A stretch of DNA of 62,000 nucleotides from Acanthaster planci (GCF_001949145.1 NW_019091506.1:90279-152278); one strand, 5' to 3'; shown: positions 23,807-40,409, counted from the first letter of the stretch. Numbers and translations are program-made. Notes: generated by a model not told the origin, from the letters alone.

Positions 23807-26800
23807 TTTGGGCGCAGACACATCGCTGCAGTCTACTGGAGCAAAATGTTGTCTTTGTTAACGTTGCACAGTTGAAAGAAGTGAATGGCGGAAAGGAAAA
23901 ACAAATTTATAATGGGATTAAAAATTGAAAAGCAATTCTGCTCTGCAATAAATATTAAAATGGGAATGGGGGTAATACATTGAATTCTCCCCTCACTGAA
24001 ATAAGATAAACATGAACGCATGTTCAATTTAATTGAACTCATGTAAATGAATTACTAAAAAAGTACAAACTGTGAATCATTAATGGCACAGTTGCTTTTG
24101 CATAACTGCTTCAAACATTTTTTTCCCAATTAGAAATAGGTCCTGCTTGGTATTGTCTGTTTACAGGCACAGCCTAATTGGTATCTGATTTGGCAAACTT
24201 CTTTCAATGCATTGTCTCCATTTCACTTGAAAGATTCAATTATTCATTGTGTTGTCAACATGTATTGGCATTCCTAAAACAAGAACTGTTCTGTACAGCA
24301 TTCAGAAATATCTGCACCAATTGCAGTTTTGTAAAAAAAAAAATTCTCTGTTATGCGCCTTTGCAAAAGTGTAATTTTTTTTAAGCTTGAGTAAACAGTC
24401 TGTGATGATAGATGGAGAAAAAAATATGTCAAATGAGTCTGTTTCTCTTTACTGTTGCTTTTTTGTGGGTTTTTGTGGTGGACTAGCGCAGTGTTTTCCC
24501 AGCTGACCCCAATGACCTTTACCTCCAACCCCACCCGAGACAGGGTTGGCCAGGAAAGTGAAAGTTGGGGTCAGTGCCTAGGGAGGTGGAGAAAATGAGG
24601 GGACACTCTGACTGCAAAAAAAATGTCTTTAATTGGCCAGGAGTTTCCTTGGCAACATGTGTGGGCTTTGGCCTACTCTTGTCTTGCTAAATAAGGGATT
24701 AACTTCTAAGCTGGGGCATACATACACCGGCACATGTACATGCACATTTACTTAAATTTGCCAGAAAGTCATGTGTGTACATGTATAATGGAAATCTTCT
24801 CTGTTTTTTTTTCTGAGTAATTGTTTTTTCATAATACTTGCACTTGAATGAATGTAAGTCCACATTCCAATTTGCATTGCATTTGTGCATCCATGTTCAG
24901 GTCAATACATAAACAGGGATATCCAGGATTATACACATTGGTATTGATGAACAAGAATTATTTCATATAGTTACTTTGAGGGTTGCATTATTTTATTGGT
25001 TTCTTAACATGCATGTAGCTAAAGACAGCTGGACTATACATGTACAGGTAGTTATCTCTCAGAAAATGTTTCTAACTTTCTAACAGAAGTCTGTTACTGT
25101 TATCCCTGAACAAAAACTACTAGGTAATCATAACAAATCTTTAAAAATTAGTGTTTTGAGGTCAGGAAGGAACATTTAGGATAAAGGACACAGCAGGCTT
25201 CGAAAATAAAAATTCTGTTTTCGAAGATCATCCATTTTCCATTGAAAATGTAATTTCCAAGATGGATAAGTGTGCCCATTTGCTGTCTCTTTTTGTTGCA
25301 ATTTCAAAACCTCTTTACATGGTTTCCAAACAAAAGCTGTGTTCAAATGAGAATTTCCACCCCGTTTCTAGTGATGTTAGCATTGATGGCTGTACAGCAC
25401 TTGAAATGGTTGTTGATGGTTTTATTAAATTTGTTCAATAATCGATGCATTGTGAAAGCTTCTCACTGTTGTTGAGATACCATCGTCCTGAATCTGGAAG
25501 AATCAACAGCGAACGGAGCATACCCCTTGAACAAAAATTATCACACGCAAAGCTTTATCTGTCCTTATCATCCTAGCCACCGATGCACAAATATCATTTA
25601 TTCTGTAAAGATGTGATTAATGCACCGACAAGATAAATATTGCCTTTATGCGGAGATGAAAAATTGGGAGCAGGACATCCGAAAAGTACTTTTTATCCCA
25701 CTGGACGAGATAAATTTGTGTTGTTTTAAATTTAAAGAAATAGGTCTGTCCTGACGAGATGTGGAAGTACATGCATAAAGACACATTGAAATTAATCACC
25801 CCTACCGAAAGATCAAAGGTTATTTGTTTTCTTATACATAAACAGCAAGCTTCTTTTGTTACTGTGGGGTGGTTATTCAGCAGTTTACCTGAAGTGTTTG
25901 TCAGCGAGCTTTGATTCAGTTTCCTTTATTTAGATAGGGGTTTACAAATGGCAAACTCACTGCCAGTCTTGTATGTACAAGTAGGCCCCTAACCTCAGGA
26001 TCAGAATTGGATTTGAAAAAGGAAAGTACCAGTAAGACGAGATCTGAACCCTCCCTTTTTTTAATAGGAGAAAGGAAAAAAGAAATCTCGGTTGAATTTC
26101 CCTGTTCCCTTTCTGAGTCAATCCCTAGTGAAAGCTGGGGAGAAATGGGGCCTCCATCCAATGTAAACCTATCCATCAAAAATAAACACGACCCCATGAG
26201 GTCAATCTGCAGTACACACAGCCTTGCATAGGGTACACACAACCACACAGAGCAAGCCGCAGATTATCCTGTGGTCGGGTCTGAAGCCAAGAAGGAGTCC
26301 ATTGTGGGGTATTGTGCAAGGCCTGTTGTGTGTAAATGGGCAGGCATATGGTGGATGTTTGTCAGGTTAAACATGGGCCGCGAGAGGACAAAGAAACTGC
26401 CGGATTTGGGGGATTTTGTAGCGTGTTGAGTTTCAGAATTTTGTTTGGAAAAATATTGATACACGAAGAAGAGGAATTTCTTGAATACGCTTCTACAGTA
26501 TTTTGGTGCCTTAGGATTTCTTGGCATTGTCAATTCGCTGGTCAGTGCATCACGTGTTCACATACTGGTTTATTCTTATTAAGCGCATGAAAAGTAAAAT
26601 GCACAGATGATTTCAAATGTATATGTTTCAGATCCTCTTGTGTATACCTCAAACATAAAACTGGAATAAACCACGTGAATTATCCAGTTTTTGTAGTTGT
26701 AAAACTCTCTGGCTTTTTCTATCAACATAGAATGGCTTGAAAAAGGCAGCATGCATGACTACAATCCCTAAAACCCAAAGGTACCATAACTGCATAGTCA

Positions 26801-27392
26801 ACCATGTTTTGTGCTTTTTGCGTTCCTTTGTTTCTCTTTGCCATTTTCATTATTTTATTTTCTTAACCGAAGACATGTCATTTGTCCATCACTTTCGATA
26901 TTTTGTTAAATTCTTTCCACAAATTTTGTGCGTATGCGCACCCAACTGTGAAAATGCCAGGTTTGTGCATAATTCAATAAGACGTCTATCAATCAGCGAC
27001 TCCAGTCGATGGAAATTGTAATTACGCATGGGCTAACATTGAACCGCACTTACATGCTCACTAATCGGACAATTGCCTAATGGCTGAACACACTGCTTTC
27101 CTCCAGGTGAATGCATTGAGGCTCGCAGGTGATTTTATCAAATAATGTTCCCATAGAAAAAGATGGAAAAGGGTAAACAGCGGGACGGGCTGGAAGGACT
27201 TTTGGAATGATGAGATTATGCCAGGCATGAAGTTGATCATGCTGTAGATTTTTACACTGCATTGCAGGAAGACGTACTTCTGTACAATTGAGCCATAATG
27301 GCAACATGCTCATAAACATTTTGTATTATGGCGAAAAGTGACCCACTGTGAAAATGAGTCTTAAGTCGCTAGAGTTACTTTGGAGTAAAAGG

Positions 27393-27663
27393 NNNNNNNN
27401 NNNNNNNNNNNNNNNNNNNNNNNNNNNNNNNNNNNNNNNNNNNNNNNNNNNNNNNNNNNNNNNNNNNNNNNNNNNNNNNNNNNNNNNNNNNNNNNNNNNN
27501 NNNNNNNNNNNNNNNNNNNNNNNNNNNNNNNNNNNNNNNNNNNNNNNNNNNNNNNNNNNNNNNNNNNNNNNNNNNNNNNNNNNNNNNNNNNNNNNNNNNN
27601 NNNNNNNNNNNNNNNNNNNNNNNNNNNNNNNNNNNNNNNNNNNNNNNNNNNNNNNNNNNNNNN
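27393..27663. other. Assembly gap (271 N)
   Basis: A run of N in intron 6. The flanks are ordinary intronic sequence. The content is unknown, and the N-run length may be an estimate. Confidence 1.
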
Positions 27664-30386
27664 AATAGCGTAGAATGCGTCATTGGGTAAATCTTCACCC
27701 ACGGATTCCATCATCCATCAAAATAAAATGTTTGACACATGGAAAATGTTTTCCCACTGATAAAATTAAATGACTATGCCAGCTGGCTCGAAGGCGTGAA
27801 GCAAAGGCAAAACAAGATATCTGCTGAAATTTTGAAAAAACTTACAAACATTAGCTTCTTATTACCATGTGGTCCTTATTTCCTAAAATAGGACAATCAT
27901 TTGAAAAAAGTATGTTTTACCGTGCAGTTACAGTTTTAAGTGCACAACTCATTCAAATATTAAGTCATACATGTGCATATATGATTTTGTGTTATACTAC
28001 CGGCATGTTGAACAGTTATATGTAATTTACAGATAATTGATTGTGTAGCTCTGAATTCTGCGTTTCTGCTTAAAAATTTTTTTTTTCAAAAAGATACTAA
28101 GGATGAAAACAATTTTGCTGTTTTAGTTGAAGAAAGATGGTCTTGGTATGAAAGCAGTAAAAAGCTTTACATTTCTCACTCCAAAGTGAGCATTTTTAAA
28201 AAGCATGTTTATAATGTTTCCCCATGCATAGGGAAAATGACAGCACTATGATTGAGGTGGCCAGGAGCTTGGGGGATCAAGTGAACCTTGACCTTTTGAC
28301 CTTTCCTCGCTTTGTTTGAATGATTGAAGGTGCTCTTTGCTGCTCCAGGGAAGAACCCTGTAATCCCAGGACTTGAACTAAATACCAGTTCAAGCGAATG
28401 TAAATGCCATAAAAATCCACCCTGGTGACCATGGCAATGTCCACCGTCACATTTCTTTTTCTTGAATATTTCCCAAGGGAAATATATGTGGGACATTTGA
28501 TTTCTTTTGTAGTCTAGAGATCATAATCACCAAATACCTTAAAATCTAGGGGGTAATTGTCAGTGTACAGTACATGATCAGGTAAATGCTTCGTGGTGTG
28601 AATTTTACAAAGTAAATTTCTGATTCAAAGGGTATCTAACATGAGCTACACCTTTCACAGTTTTTATAAGATGGTACCTGTCCTTGCTGAGAAACCATTC
28701 TTTTTCGAAATCCTAAAATTGCGTACTCATTCATGAACCTGAACTGGATGTTTGGGTTGGAAGGACTCAGTTGTATGCAATCACAGCTTTCCTTACCGTT
28801 CATGATTGATCCGCTCGTGGGATCTGCCAGTATAATGTTACTAATTAACATTCTAGAGGACAGAGAATGGTTACGCCTGCTGCACACAAACATAAGTCGC
28901 TTTATGAATTATTGATGACTCGTTAACAGATGGTTACTTATTTACAGGATTAGAAAAAAAAGAAAGCCACGTTATTATTTAGGGTAGATGCCCCAAGCTT
29001 TACAGAGGGGAAAAAAGTGGTGTGCTGCCTTCAGCAAACAAATTTCATTGAGGGCATCTGTTTTTATTGCTTTGGCAAACAATGAAAAAAGGAGATGGTG
29101 ACGTTTCCAAGTTTTTAGGAATAAAAGGAATAAAAAGTGACGATAGTTATGAATTTTCCATTTCAGGCCCATAGACTTGGGGGTTCGAGGGGTTCAAACC
29201 ACCCCCCGCTCGCTTCTGAGTTCCGTTTGTTTGTGGTCAGTTTTTTGTGTACTACATGTACCGTACTATTCGTCATACAAGCCACGGCTTATATTTTGAT
29301 TCTCAAGCTCAAGGTGACCACAGTTCTGAATATTAATGTGTCAATCTCTAGTCATATGCACCGTCAGGAAGTTTCAGCAAATATCCACATTTCAGGTGTT
29401 TCAAAGGGTTTGAAATCAATGTATTTTTGTTACTTTTATTCAATATTGAAAACTACAGTGTACAAGTCTTACATGCAATCTTTGGCTCGTGACATGCAAC
29501 TTTTCAATGTTGTATTTCAAAGCTCATTGTGATAGGCCTTTGTATAAAAATATGTGTTCACGGTGCCAAAAGTTCCACTTTTTGGTTTGATGAACCCCCC
29601 CCAGTCTCTGGTCAGGCAACAGGCCTGCATTTTTGGTCTCTACAGCCGAGAGAGATTGTTTGAATGTTGGAGATAGGTAAACTTGCCACATAGTAAGCGT
29701 AATGCGATGTTATAATTGTAACGGTTTCTCCCACAACAGACACAGGTGCTGAGATAACTTTTCTAAATTTTCTGGGGTTATATAGATTCACAGTTGATGA
29801 TATTTGCGGTAGAGACGTCATTGCAGACGTGGTTGGCTCAGCACTGGAGGAGAGCCATATGAAAGTTATGTCTGCATTTTGGAAGGCCCTCATTTTCAGT
29901 TCAGTCGATGAAACTTTTCAAAAGTCAAAAAGTTGAACTCGGTGAACATCAAAGGAAATACTACTCAAATACTGTTGAGCTCTATCTGCATTGGTAGTGG
30001 TGTATCCAGCATTTATGAAGAAGGGGAGAGGGGGATGCCAGTCGGAGGTGAACCTGAAAATAGGAGTCAGGCATATTTTAGAATCATTCTTGCATTTAAA
30101 GTCAATAAATAACTAGTTAAGAGTAAATGATAAAGCAAAATCTCTAGATATCAAAGAAAGATCTTTAAAAAAGGAAGAAAATAAATGAAGGGGGTGCAAT
30201 GGCTGCATTGCTCTAGATGTACCACTGCACTGGCTAGCCTCCATGTAATGTCAGTATGACTGGTGACCGCAACCCACATTTTGTAGTGTGTTATGGGCAT
30301 AGCTTGACTAACACCTGGCCTGCTGCCGCATAAGAGCATTTTTGCTAATTTCCATAAATTATCTCCTTTCTGTACAACTACTTCAG

Positions 30387-30591
30387 GGCTCAGTTGGCCC
30401 ACCCACCCAGGGAGCTGTGACCCCGTCCATGCAGCAGCCCAGCAGCAACTACAGCCAGCACTCAGGCAGCTTACCGCTGGGCAGCCACAGCCAGCAGCCG
30501 CCAGATGACACTCACTCCAATGCAGGGTCGGACACACCGCTGACGAACATGGTGGCGCAGATGCATTCTGGGGACAACAACAGTGAGACAG
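30387..30591 (+). CDS. Meis: Meis exon 7 (linker)
   Basis: The acceptor is ctacttcag|GGC and the donor GACAG|gtaaag. It encodes residues 220-287 and the first base of Asp288, starting GSVGPPTQGAVTPSMQQPSS and ending SGDNNSETG-type sequence before the splice. It is rich in Ser, Gln, Gly, Pro and His, and likely disordered. The last part (HSGDNNSE) matches HSGDNSSEQG in vertebrate MEIS, which also joins DG(G)LDNS in the next exon. The rest corresponds to the variable linker between the PBX-binding domain and the homeodomain. Phase 0 in, phase 1 out. Reading through the donor gives about 30 foreign residues and then a stop at 30686, which would produce a protein without a homeodomain. Confidence 0.93.
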
Positions 30592-31332
30592 GTAAAGGAA
30601 CTTTGAATATGCTCGGTTATTTCAGGTTCATCATTGCTGTGTCCAATCGGCAGGTGGTGCTGTTTTGCCCATTCGACCGAGTCTAGGCAGGTCGCAGTGC
30701 CTACTTGACCACTTGCCAACTGAGTTATGCTCAAACCCTTGAACCGTCACATGACTAGGGGTCACCTAGGCATTGTTCCGTGGTGAAATTCCTCTGTCAT
30801 TTGTCCTTCAGTGACAGTGTTTTGTGTTTTTTGTCTGCTGGGGGCATGGAATTTTCGTGAACCAATAGTTGTTAGGTATTAGACACCGTGGTTGATTGAA
30901 GTTTGTTTTATTTTCAAACTTAGTCTTACCATAGAGATTTTCTCAATCGCCCGAAGATTAACAAAGTTTCAGAATTCTTTGTCAGCCATCTGTGGCAAAC
31001 TGAGTTTGAACCCTGTTGCCAGTGAGCTGTAGACACTTGAGCATCAGTGTTCAGTTACATGTGGCCTCCATTGCTTGTGTTTGCGAGTGCTGTTTTATTA
31101 AACCTGTCTGTCACTTCTGACAATAAATATTGGCAGGTAGCATTCACACAGCTTGAACGAGTTCAGACGGTAGTCACTTCAGCAACACTGCTTTGAAATG
31201 ATAAAACTTCTTTTCCTGCCCATACCTGAATAGCAGTGAGCTGTCTTTCTACTAATGTTACATTATCTGGTGACGATGTTGCACTGTCATGCTTTGTGTT
31301 GCTCTGATCATCCCCCATTCTTGCAATTGCAG
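30592..31332 (+). other. Meis intron 7
   Basis: A short 741-bp intron with no recognisable repeat or coding sequence. Confidence 0.9.
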
Positions 31333-31481
31333 ATGGCGGCCTAGACAACAGTCTGGGGTCGGGGGAGGGTACCGGGGAAGATGACGATGATGATAGAGCT
31401 GCCAAACGCCAGAAGAAACGAGGCATCTTCCCCAAGTCAGCCACTAACATCATGAGGGCGTGGCTTTTCCAGCACCTCACT
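31333..31481 (+). CDS. Meis: Meis exon 8 (homeodomain, N-terminal part)
   Basis: The acceptor is gcaattgcag|ATGGC and the donor CTCACT|gtaagt. It encodes residues 288-337. It starts [20 protein letters not shown], an acidic stretch, followed by the basic N-terminal arm of the homeodomain ([13 protein letters not shown]) and helix 1 ([15 protein letters not shown]). Apart from the R/A/Q changes in the arm and S for V in SATNIM, this is the vertebrate MEIS sequence. Phase 1 in, phase 0 out. The exon break after HLT is the one found in vertebrate MEIS genes. Confidence 0.97.
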
Positions 31482-35920
<4,439 letters not shown>

Positions 35921-35979
35921 GTTCATCAATGCCCGACGCAGGATAGTCCAACCAATGATAGACCAATCCAACCGTGCAG
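35921..35979 (+). CDS. Meis: Meis exon 10 (homeodomain recognition helix)
   Basis: The acceptor is ttacttctgtag|GTTC and the donor GTGCAG|gtgagt. It completes Trp363 and encodes FINARRRIVQPMIDQSNRA (364-382) plus the first base of residue 383. WFINARRR is the recognition-helix core of MEIS; Ile at homeodomain position 50, Asn51 and Arg53-55 contact the TGACAG site in the family. The sequence is identical to vertebrate MEIS. The exon ends in phase 1, and the exit fits both downstream terminal exons: G+TT gives Val with 11a, G+GT gives Gly with 11b. Confidence 0.98.
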
Positions 35980-36321
35980 GTGAGTGACAGACTTGCAGTA
36001 TGCTAATCCAGATCATGCATGGCACGGGACCGGATACAGTTCAGCTGTGACGTCAATTCATTGGCCAATGCTGCCCGTTCTCATTCTGTCAACCCTCCTT
36101 CCTGCAAAATGCCTGTTGATGATAGTGTACAGTGAGTTCTGTATCCAAGGTGGTTTTTTTTTTGGTAGTGCAGTGGCACGAGGATTGAAACCTGCCAGTG
36201 CAGTCCCTTAGACAACCATATTCAGCCACCTAAAAATGCCATCATCAGAGGTTTGCCTGTCATGATCTGATTGAACCCACATCCAGCATCTTGACTTTGT
36301 GCATTGTGCTACATATAAGTA

Positions 36322-36587
36322 CAGTTGTGGTCATAAGTTTACGTATGCTTTGACTGAAAGTTTTTAATTACAATTTAAAGTCTACCTGTTCTTGGCTACC
36401 ATTCTTTTTATATATCTGATCAATCAACACTTCTACTCCAATGTTTTATTTAGAAGTTTATTTAGATAGAGGAAATGTGCTGACAGATCTTTTTGAGAAA
36501 AAGATAAACTTGGCAAGAATCAGTTAGCCTTAGACTTGTAATTTAACATTTCCAGTCTAAGCGTATGTAAACTAGTGACCACAACTG
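36322..36587. mobile_element. Tc1/mariner-type MITE with TA target duplications
   Basis: The left terminus CAGTTGTGGTCATAAGTTTA and the reverse complement of the right terminus CAGTTGTGGTCACTAGTTTA agree at nearly every position, and the match continues through the CGTATGC / CATACGC block. The 266-bp element is flanked by TA at 36320-36321 and TA at 36588-36589, the Tc1/mariner target signature. The termini resemble those of Tc1-like elements (CAGTTG...GTTTACATAC). There is no transposase inside, so this is a non-autonomous copy. The arms have diverged moderately. Confidence 0.92.
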
Positions 36588-37869
36588 TACCTCTTCTAAC
36601 CGTTTCTCCTAACCCGGTCACCGTGGCTGTAGAGAAAATGCCTGACTTGTGGTGACAAAACACTCACGAATAATTCTCATTATGTTTAAAAGTTTTCATG
36701 TGTATCCTGGGGCAGACACCTGGAAGAAATATTCCACATGGCTTAGCTCACATTGTTCCAAGCACCGAAAAATGGCTGGTGTATATCACAATTTGAGCGG
36801 CCTTACTCAGAGAGGAAATAGCCACTGCTCCCGCCTAGACATGTAATTCAGTGTGGTTTGTGTCGCAACAGGTAAAATAGAAACCATACTTGCTGCTCCA
36901 TCTTTATCAAGTGTTTTGCTTAGACATTAATCGGGCTGCTTCTCAGTATGTAAATAATGGTTGGCGGTGTCCTGGACAGAGGTACTTGTTTGTCATCTCT
37001 GAAATGGTCTGTTAAGGCCCAGTTTTTGAATCCAAAAAATCAAAAAAGGAAGTGACAGTTGCAAAATCTATTCTTCGCAGCGTTACTAGATGAGTAGTGT
37101 TGAAAAACCCTTTTCAGTTTGTGACGCTGCTGGCACAGCAGGGTTTGCAAAAAAGGGCAAAATGTAATGCATCTTTGTTAACATAGTGATGATTGACATT
37201 AACACATGAAAAATATTCTAGTGCATTATTGTGGTTCCCTTCAAAGGAAGTTCACAAAGGTAACATCATTACTGACTCTGAACGGGATCAGGGTTGATGA
37301 ATGGGGCTTCAACATCATTTATCCAGGCATGCCTAGTGTTTGCTTTGTTAGACAACAAAGCACGTTAGAGCATGGCCTACAGGGCACCCCAGAACTCAAA
37401 ACCACCTTTTCACATTCCATAAATTCATGCAGGCGGAGGATACACCGTATGTACGCCTCCATTTTGTTCAAACGGGACTTTTTAAACTGACTGAATTCAC
37501 TAATGATCAGAATTACTCATTCACATTTGGGATCCATGTCAGACTAGCATGGATTTCCAGTGCGTGCCAGTGTGTGGGCATTTTCTGGTTGGCCCCGACC
37601 TGTTTTAGACTGATTGCGTTGTGTGTTGTACTGTATGTCTAGAGATGTTTTGTATATGTGAACATACATGTAGTCGGACAGGAAAGTGATTCATTTGGTG
37701 TACATTCCTATCACTCCCACACATGTAGGGCTTGTTAAAGAGTTGTTTTGTCATCCATATCCTCCCCAGGGACCATTTCCAAGGATCTTAGAATAATTAA
37801 ACCTTGCAACTTTCTCCAGTTGCGTTTGGATTTCAGTCTTGCCGCAATCTTCCAAGAAAGTGTTATAGC

Positions 37870-37906
37870 CATTAAAGGAAATGGTGCCCATTAAGGAAAT
37901 GGTGCC
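37870..37906 (+). repeat. Two-copy short tandem repeat
   Basis: CATTAAAGGAAATGGTGCC is followed by CATTAAGGAAATGGTGCC; the copies differ by one A. Confidence 0.9.
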
Positions 37907-38826
37907 CAAGCTTTTCTTGTGCCGACCGTCGTTTAGCAGTGTCATCCTCATTAATTGGCTAATGAGAAGTTCCAGGAAAAAAGAACATTTAAAATGCAGT
38001 GTGCTCTAACCGCTAGATCTACAACCAGTGACAAGTAGAAATCAGCAGCTTGCATCAGCCAGTTGCTCAGTTATTGTCAGGGATGCCAGTTCGCCAACAA
38101 AAGTCTAATATTAGGCTTCTTATCATTCAAATGGTTTGGCTAATTCCAGGCCTTAGCAGGGCATATGGAGGTTTCTCTGGCCTTCCATTTCAGGTTCCGG
38201 TTAAGAACCTGGCTGGCATCCCTGCATACTTCCCTTCACAAGTGAGTTACTGCAAGAGTTGAGAGTAAGGTTGCCCCAGGTTTGATTGCTGTCAAGAAAC
38301 GCTGGGATGCAGTGCATGTTCACTCACACACTTGTCAGCCTAAAACACAAGGGAAAGCTGGCGGTGCCTCAGTGTGCCAGGGCCGTTTATCTGGCCAATG
38401 TGGGGGGAGGGGAGGGGTGGGATGGGAAGGAGGCATACAATAAGTGTTTTGGCCAAGATGTCAAGATTAGTCTTAGGAGGAAGAGGGGGTAGCTAGTCAT
38501 TACCTGTGCGATCCTCCCCCAGGTCCCATGCCCTTGAGGTTATGCCCCATTTCTGCTCTGCAACTTGATCCTGCGATAACACGTGTATAGGGACTCCATC
38601 AGCCTTCACTCAAACAGGAGCAAAGGTTCAAGTGTACTTGTAACATTTGGCAGTCCTGTTCGACGTGACAATATTGACTGTCGCAATTTTTCTTGCCCTA
38701 TTTGTTCGAGTTGATCACTATTGTAGTTTAACTTTTCAAACAATTTAGTCTTGAGTTTTTGTACTAAGTGGGCTTTTTTTTTTTTTTGGTTGGGTTTTGG
38801 GGGTTGGTTTCTTTTCCCTTCTACAG

Positions 38827-38957
38827 TTCCAGGAATGTCTGGTGGGTCTGCCTATAGCCCCGATAGCCAACCTATGGGGGGATTTGTGATGGACGCGCAA
38901 CAGATGCACCTACGACCCCCACCCCCTGGCGATTACTCCGATCACCATCTGTATTGA
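38827..38957 (+). CDS. Meis: Meis exon 11a, alternative C-terminus
   Basis: The acceptor is cccttctacag|TTCC. With the G from exon 10 it encodes VPGMSGGSAYSPDSQPMGGF then VMDAQQMHLRPPPPGDYSDHHLY and a TGA stop. YSPDSQPMGGFVMD.QQ is the conserved post-homeodomain motif of vertebrate MEIS1/2 (Y.P.GQPMG.FV.DGQQ), so the exon is certain. Here the motif exon ends in its own stop, giving a 425-residue protein. In vertebrates the equivalent exon is spliced on to further 3' exons. An internal GTGGGT at 38842 could act as a donor after only 15 bases (VPGMS), and would keep the frame into exon 11b. Confidence 0.93.
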
Positions 38958-40403
38958 GACCAAACCCCCCCAAAAAGGTTGTTTTATACTTGTGATATCT
39001 CTTATTTCTGCTCTACTTACATGTGTAGATGGTGGTATAGTGTGTTATTTTATATATGTACATGTACATGCAGAGGTATTATTCTTGCTATGTTCAAAAG
39101 AACTGAAGGACTGCTGTGCCTTGTGTCTGGTGAAATGTTTCACTCGTCATTCATTTGAATTACATGTAGTAGACACTGCTTCAGAAGGCTTTACTCATAT
39201 AGCCTGCCGACAGACAGCGTATGGATCTGTGAGGATCCTACTCGGGCATTTGTGAGCGTAAAATGATTGCATGCAGAAGATAGTGTCTATTCGCACTCAC
39301 TGAAGCTTGTACATGTATACAGTTGTACCAGTCATGCATAGAGTATTGTAGTCGTGTGGACTTGTTCAAACAGTATTCAGGTGCCACTGTTAGTTGCGTC
39401 TGTCTGCAGGTAATTTTCAATTTTTGGGACTTTCCATTTTGAATAGCATCTTTACTTTGTATTGAGTATTGGCCCCTCTTTAAAAAGGTCCTTTGTGTTC
39501 GAGTAGGTAGCCCTGCCTGCATAAAAATCATTAACAAACCTGCTCAAAATCACTGCTTTGGTAAAGGTTGAAATGAAAGCTTGCATAGCTTTGAAACATT
39601 ACTTACTGCATTGCAATTTAATTTGCAAATATCTCCTGAAAAGTTGCATTTTAGTGTAAGATCATTGACATACAAATGAAATTTCACTGTTATAGTCTGG
39701 ATTTAGTACCTTTCCCCTTTCTTTCAAAAGGTGTCACTCTTTGTTTAAAATCCGGTAACGTTGCTGTGAATTACTTTAATTAAACAATTCCCTCTTGGCT
39801 GTGTCTGTAAGAAAGACAGTGGGGAAATATGCTCACAAATTACTATCCCACAACATTGTTTACTGTGGTTCAATTGGAGCTTACATGAGGAACTCGGGTG
39901 GCAGTTAGGAGCAGGCTACCAAACCTGTATTCCACACAACCCATCAGTTAGAACAACGGGAAAGGGAAACAAAAACACCAAAAAAGCCAAAAAAAAAAAG
40001 TTTGGGATTTTGTTTTAGGAAGAGTTTGTCAGAATTCCTCAGTTTTTACCAAGTAGTTATTCTGCAAACTTTGAAGAAAGAATTCCCAAATCATGTTTCC
40101 TCTCATTCTTTTTCTGATATTCTTTATTTAGGTTCTCCTGTAGTTTTAGTTTGTGAATGTCTTGTGCATTTCTTTTTTTCTTGGATTTTTCTGCGAATGT
40201 TGTGATGGTGATTTTTGGTGGTAGATTGATGTCTGTGTTTATTATTTTTTTTGGTGTGTGTATGCCTGCAGGTAATAAGTTCACAGAGTATTTTGGTGTC
40301 TTCTTGCAAAATGTTACCAATTTTTGTTTTTCTCCTGGAAAAGATTTACTTTCATTTGTTTTGCCCATATTCTTACAGATATATATTCCTTTGGGGCTGA
40401 AAA

Positions 40404-40409
40404 AATAAA
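40404..40409 (+). terminator. Candidate polyA signal for the 11a transcript
   Basis: AATAAA about 1.45 kb after the 11a stop codon, followed by a T-rich stretch. Position only; the real cleavage site is unknown. Confidence 0.3.

Larger units (their letters stand above)
20704..30386 (+). other. Meis intron 6
   Basis: A 9.7-kb intron. It holds the foldback MITE at 20876-21111, a diverged tandem array at 22790-23290, a CTCF-like motif at 23793-23806, an assembly gap at 27393-27663, and a possible small inverted-repeat element at 29172-29610. Homeodomain-type AT-rich site clusters occur at 22080-22210 and 26880-27070. A small exon hidden in the gap cannot be excluded; any such exon would need phase 0 at both ends. 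Confidence 0.7.
35980..38826 (+). other. Meis intron 10 (to exon 11a)
   Basis: It contains the Tc1-type MITE at 36322-36587, a two-copy tandem repeat of about 18 bp at 37870-37906, and an inverted TAAT-site pair (CTCATTA / TAATGAG) at 37947-37966. No coding sequence. Confidence 0.85.

Noticed and set aside
29612-29893. Minus-strand open frame of 93 codons with a fairly protein-like composition
   Set aside because: No recognisable domain, no splice partners and no neighbouring coding signal. It could be a fragment of an old repeat, but I cannot support a call.
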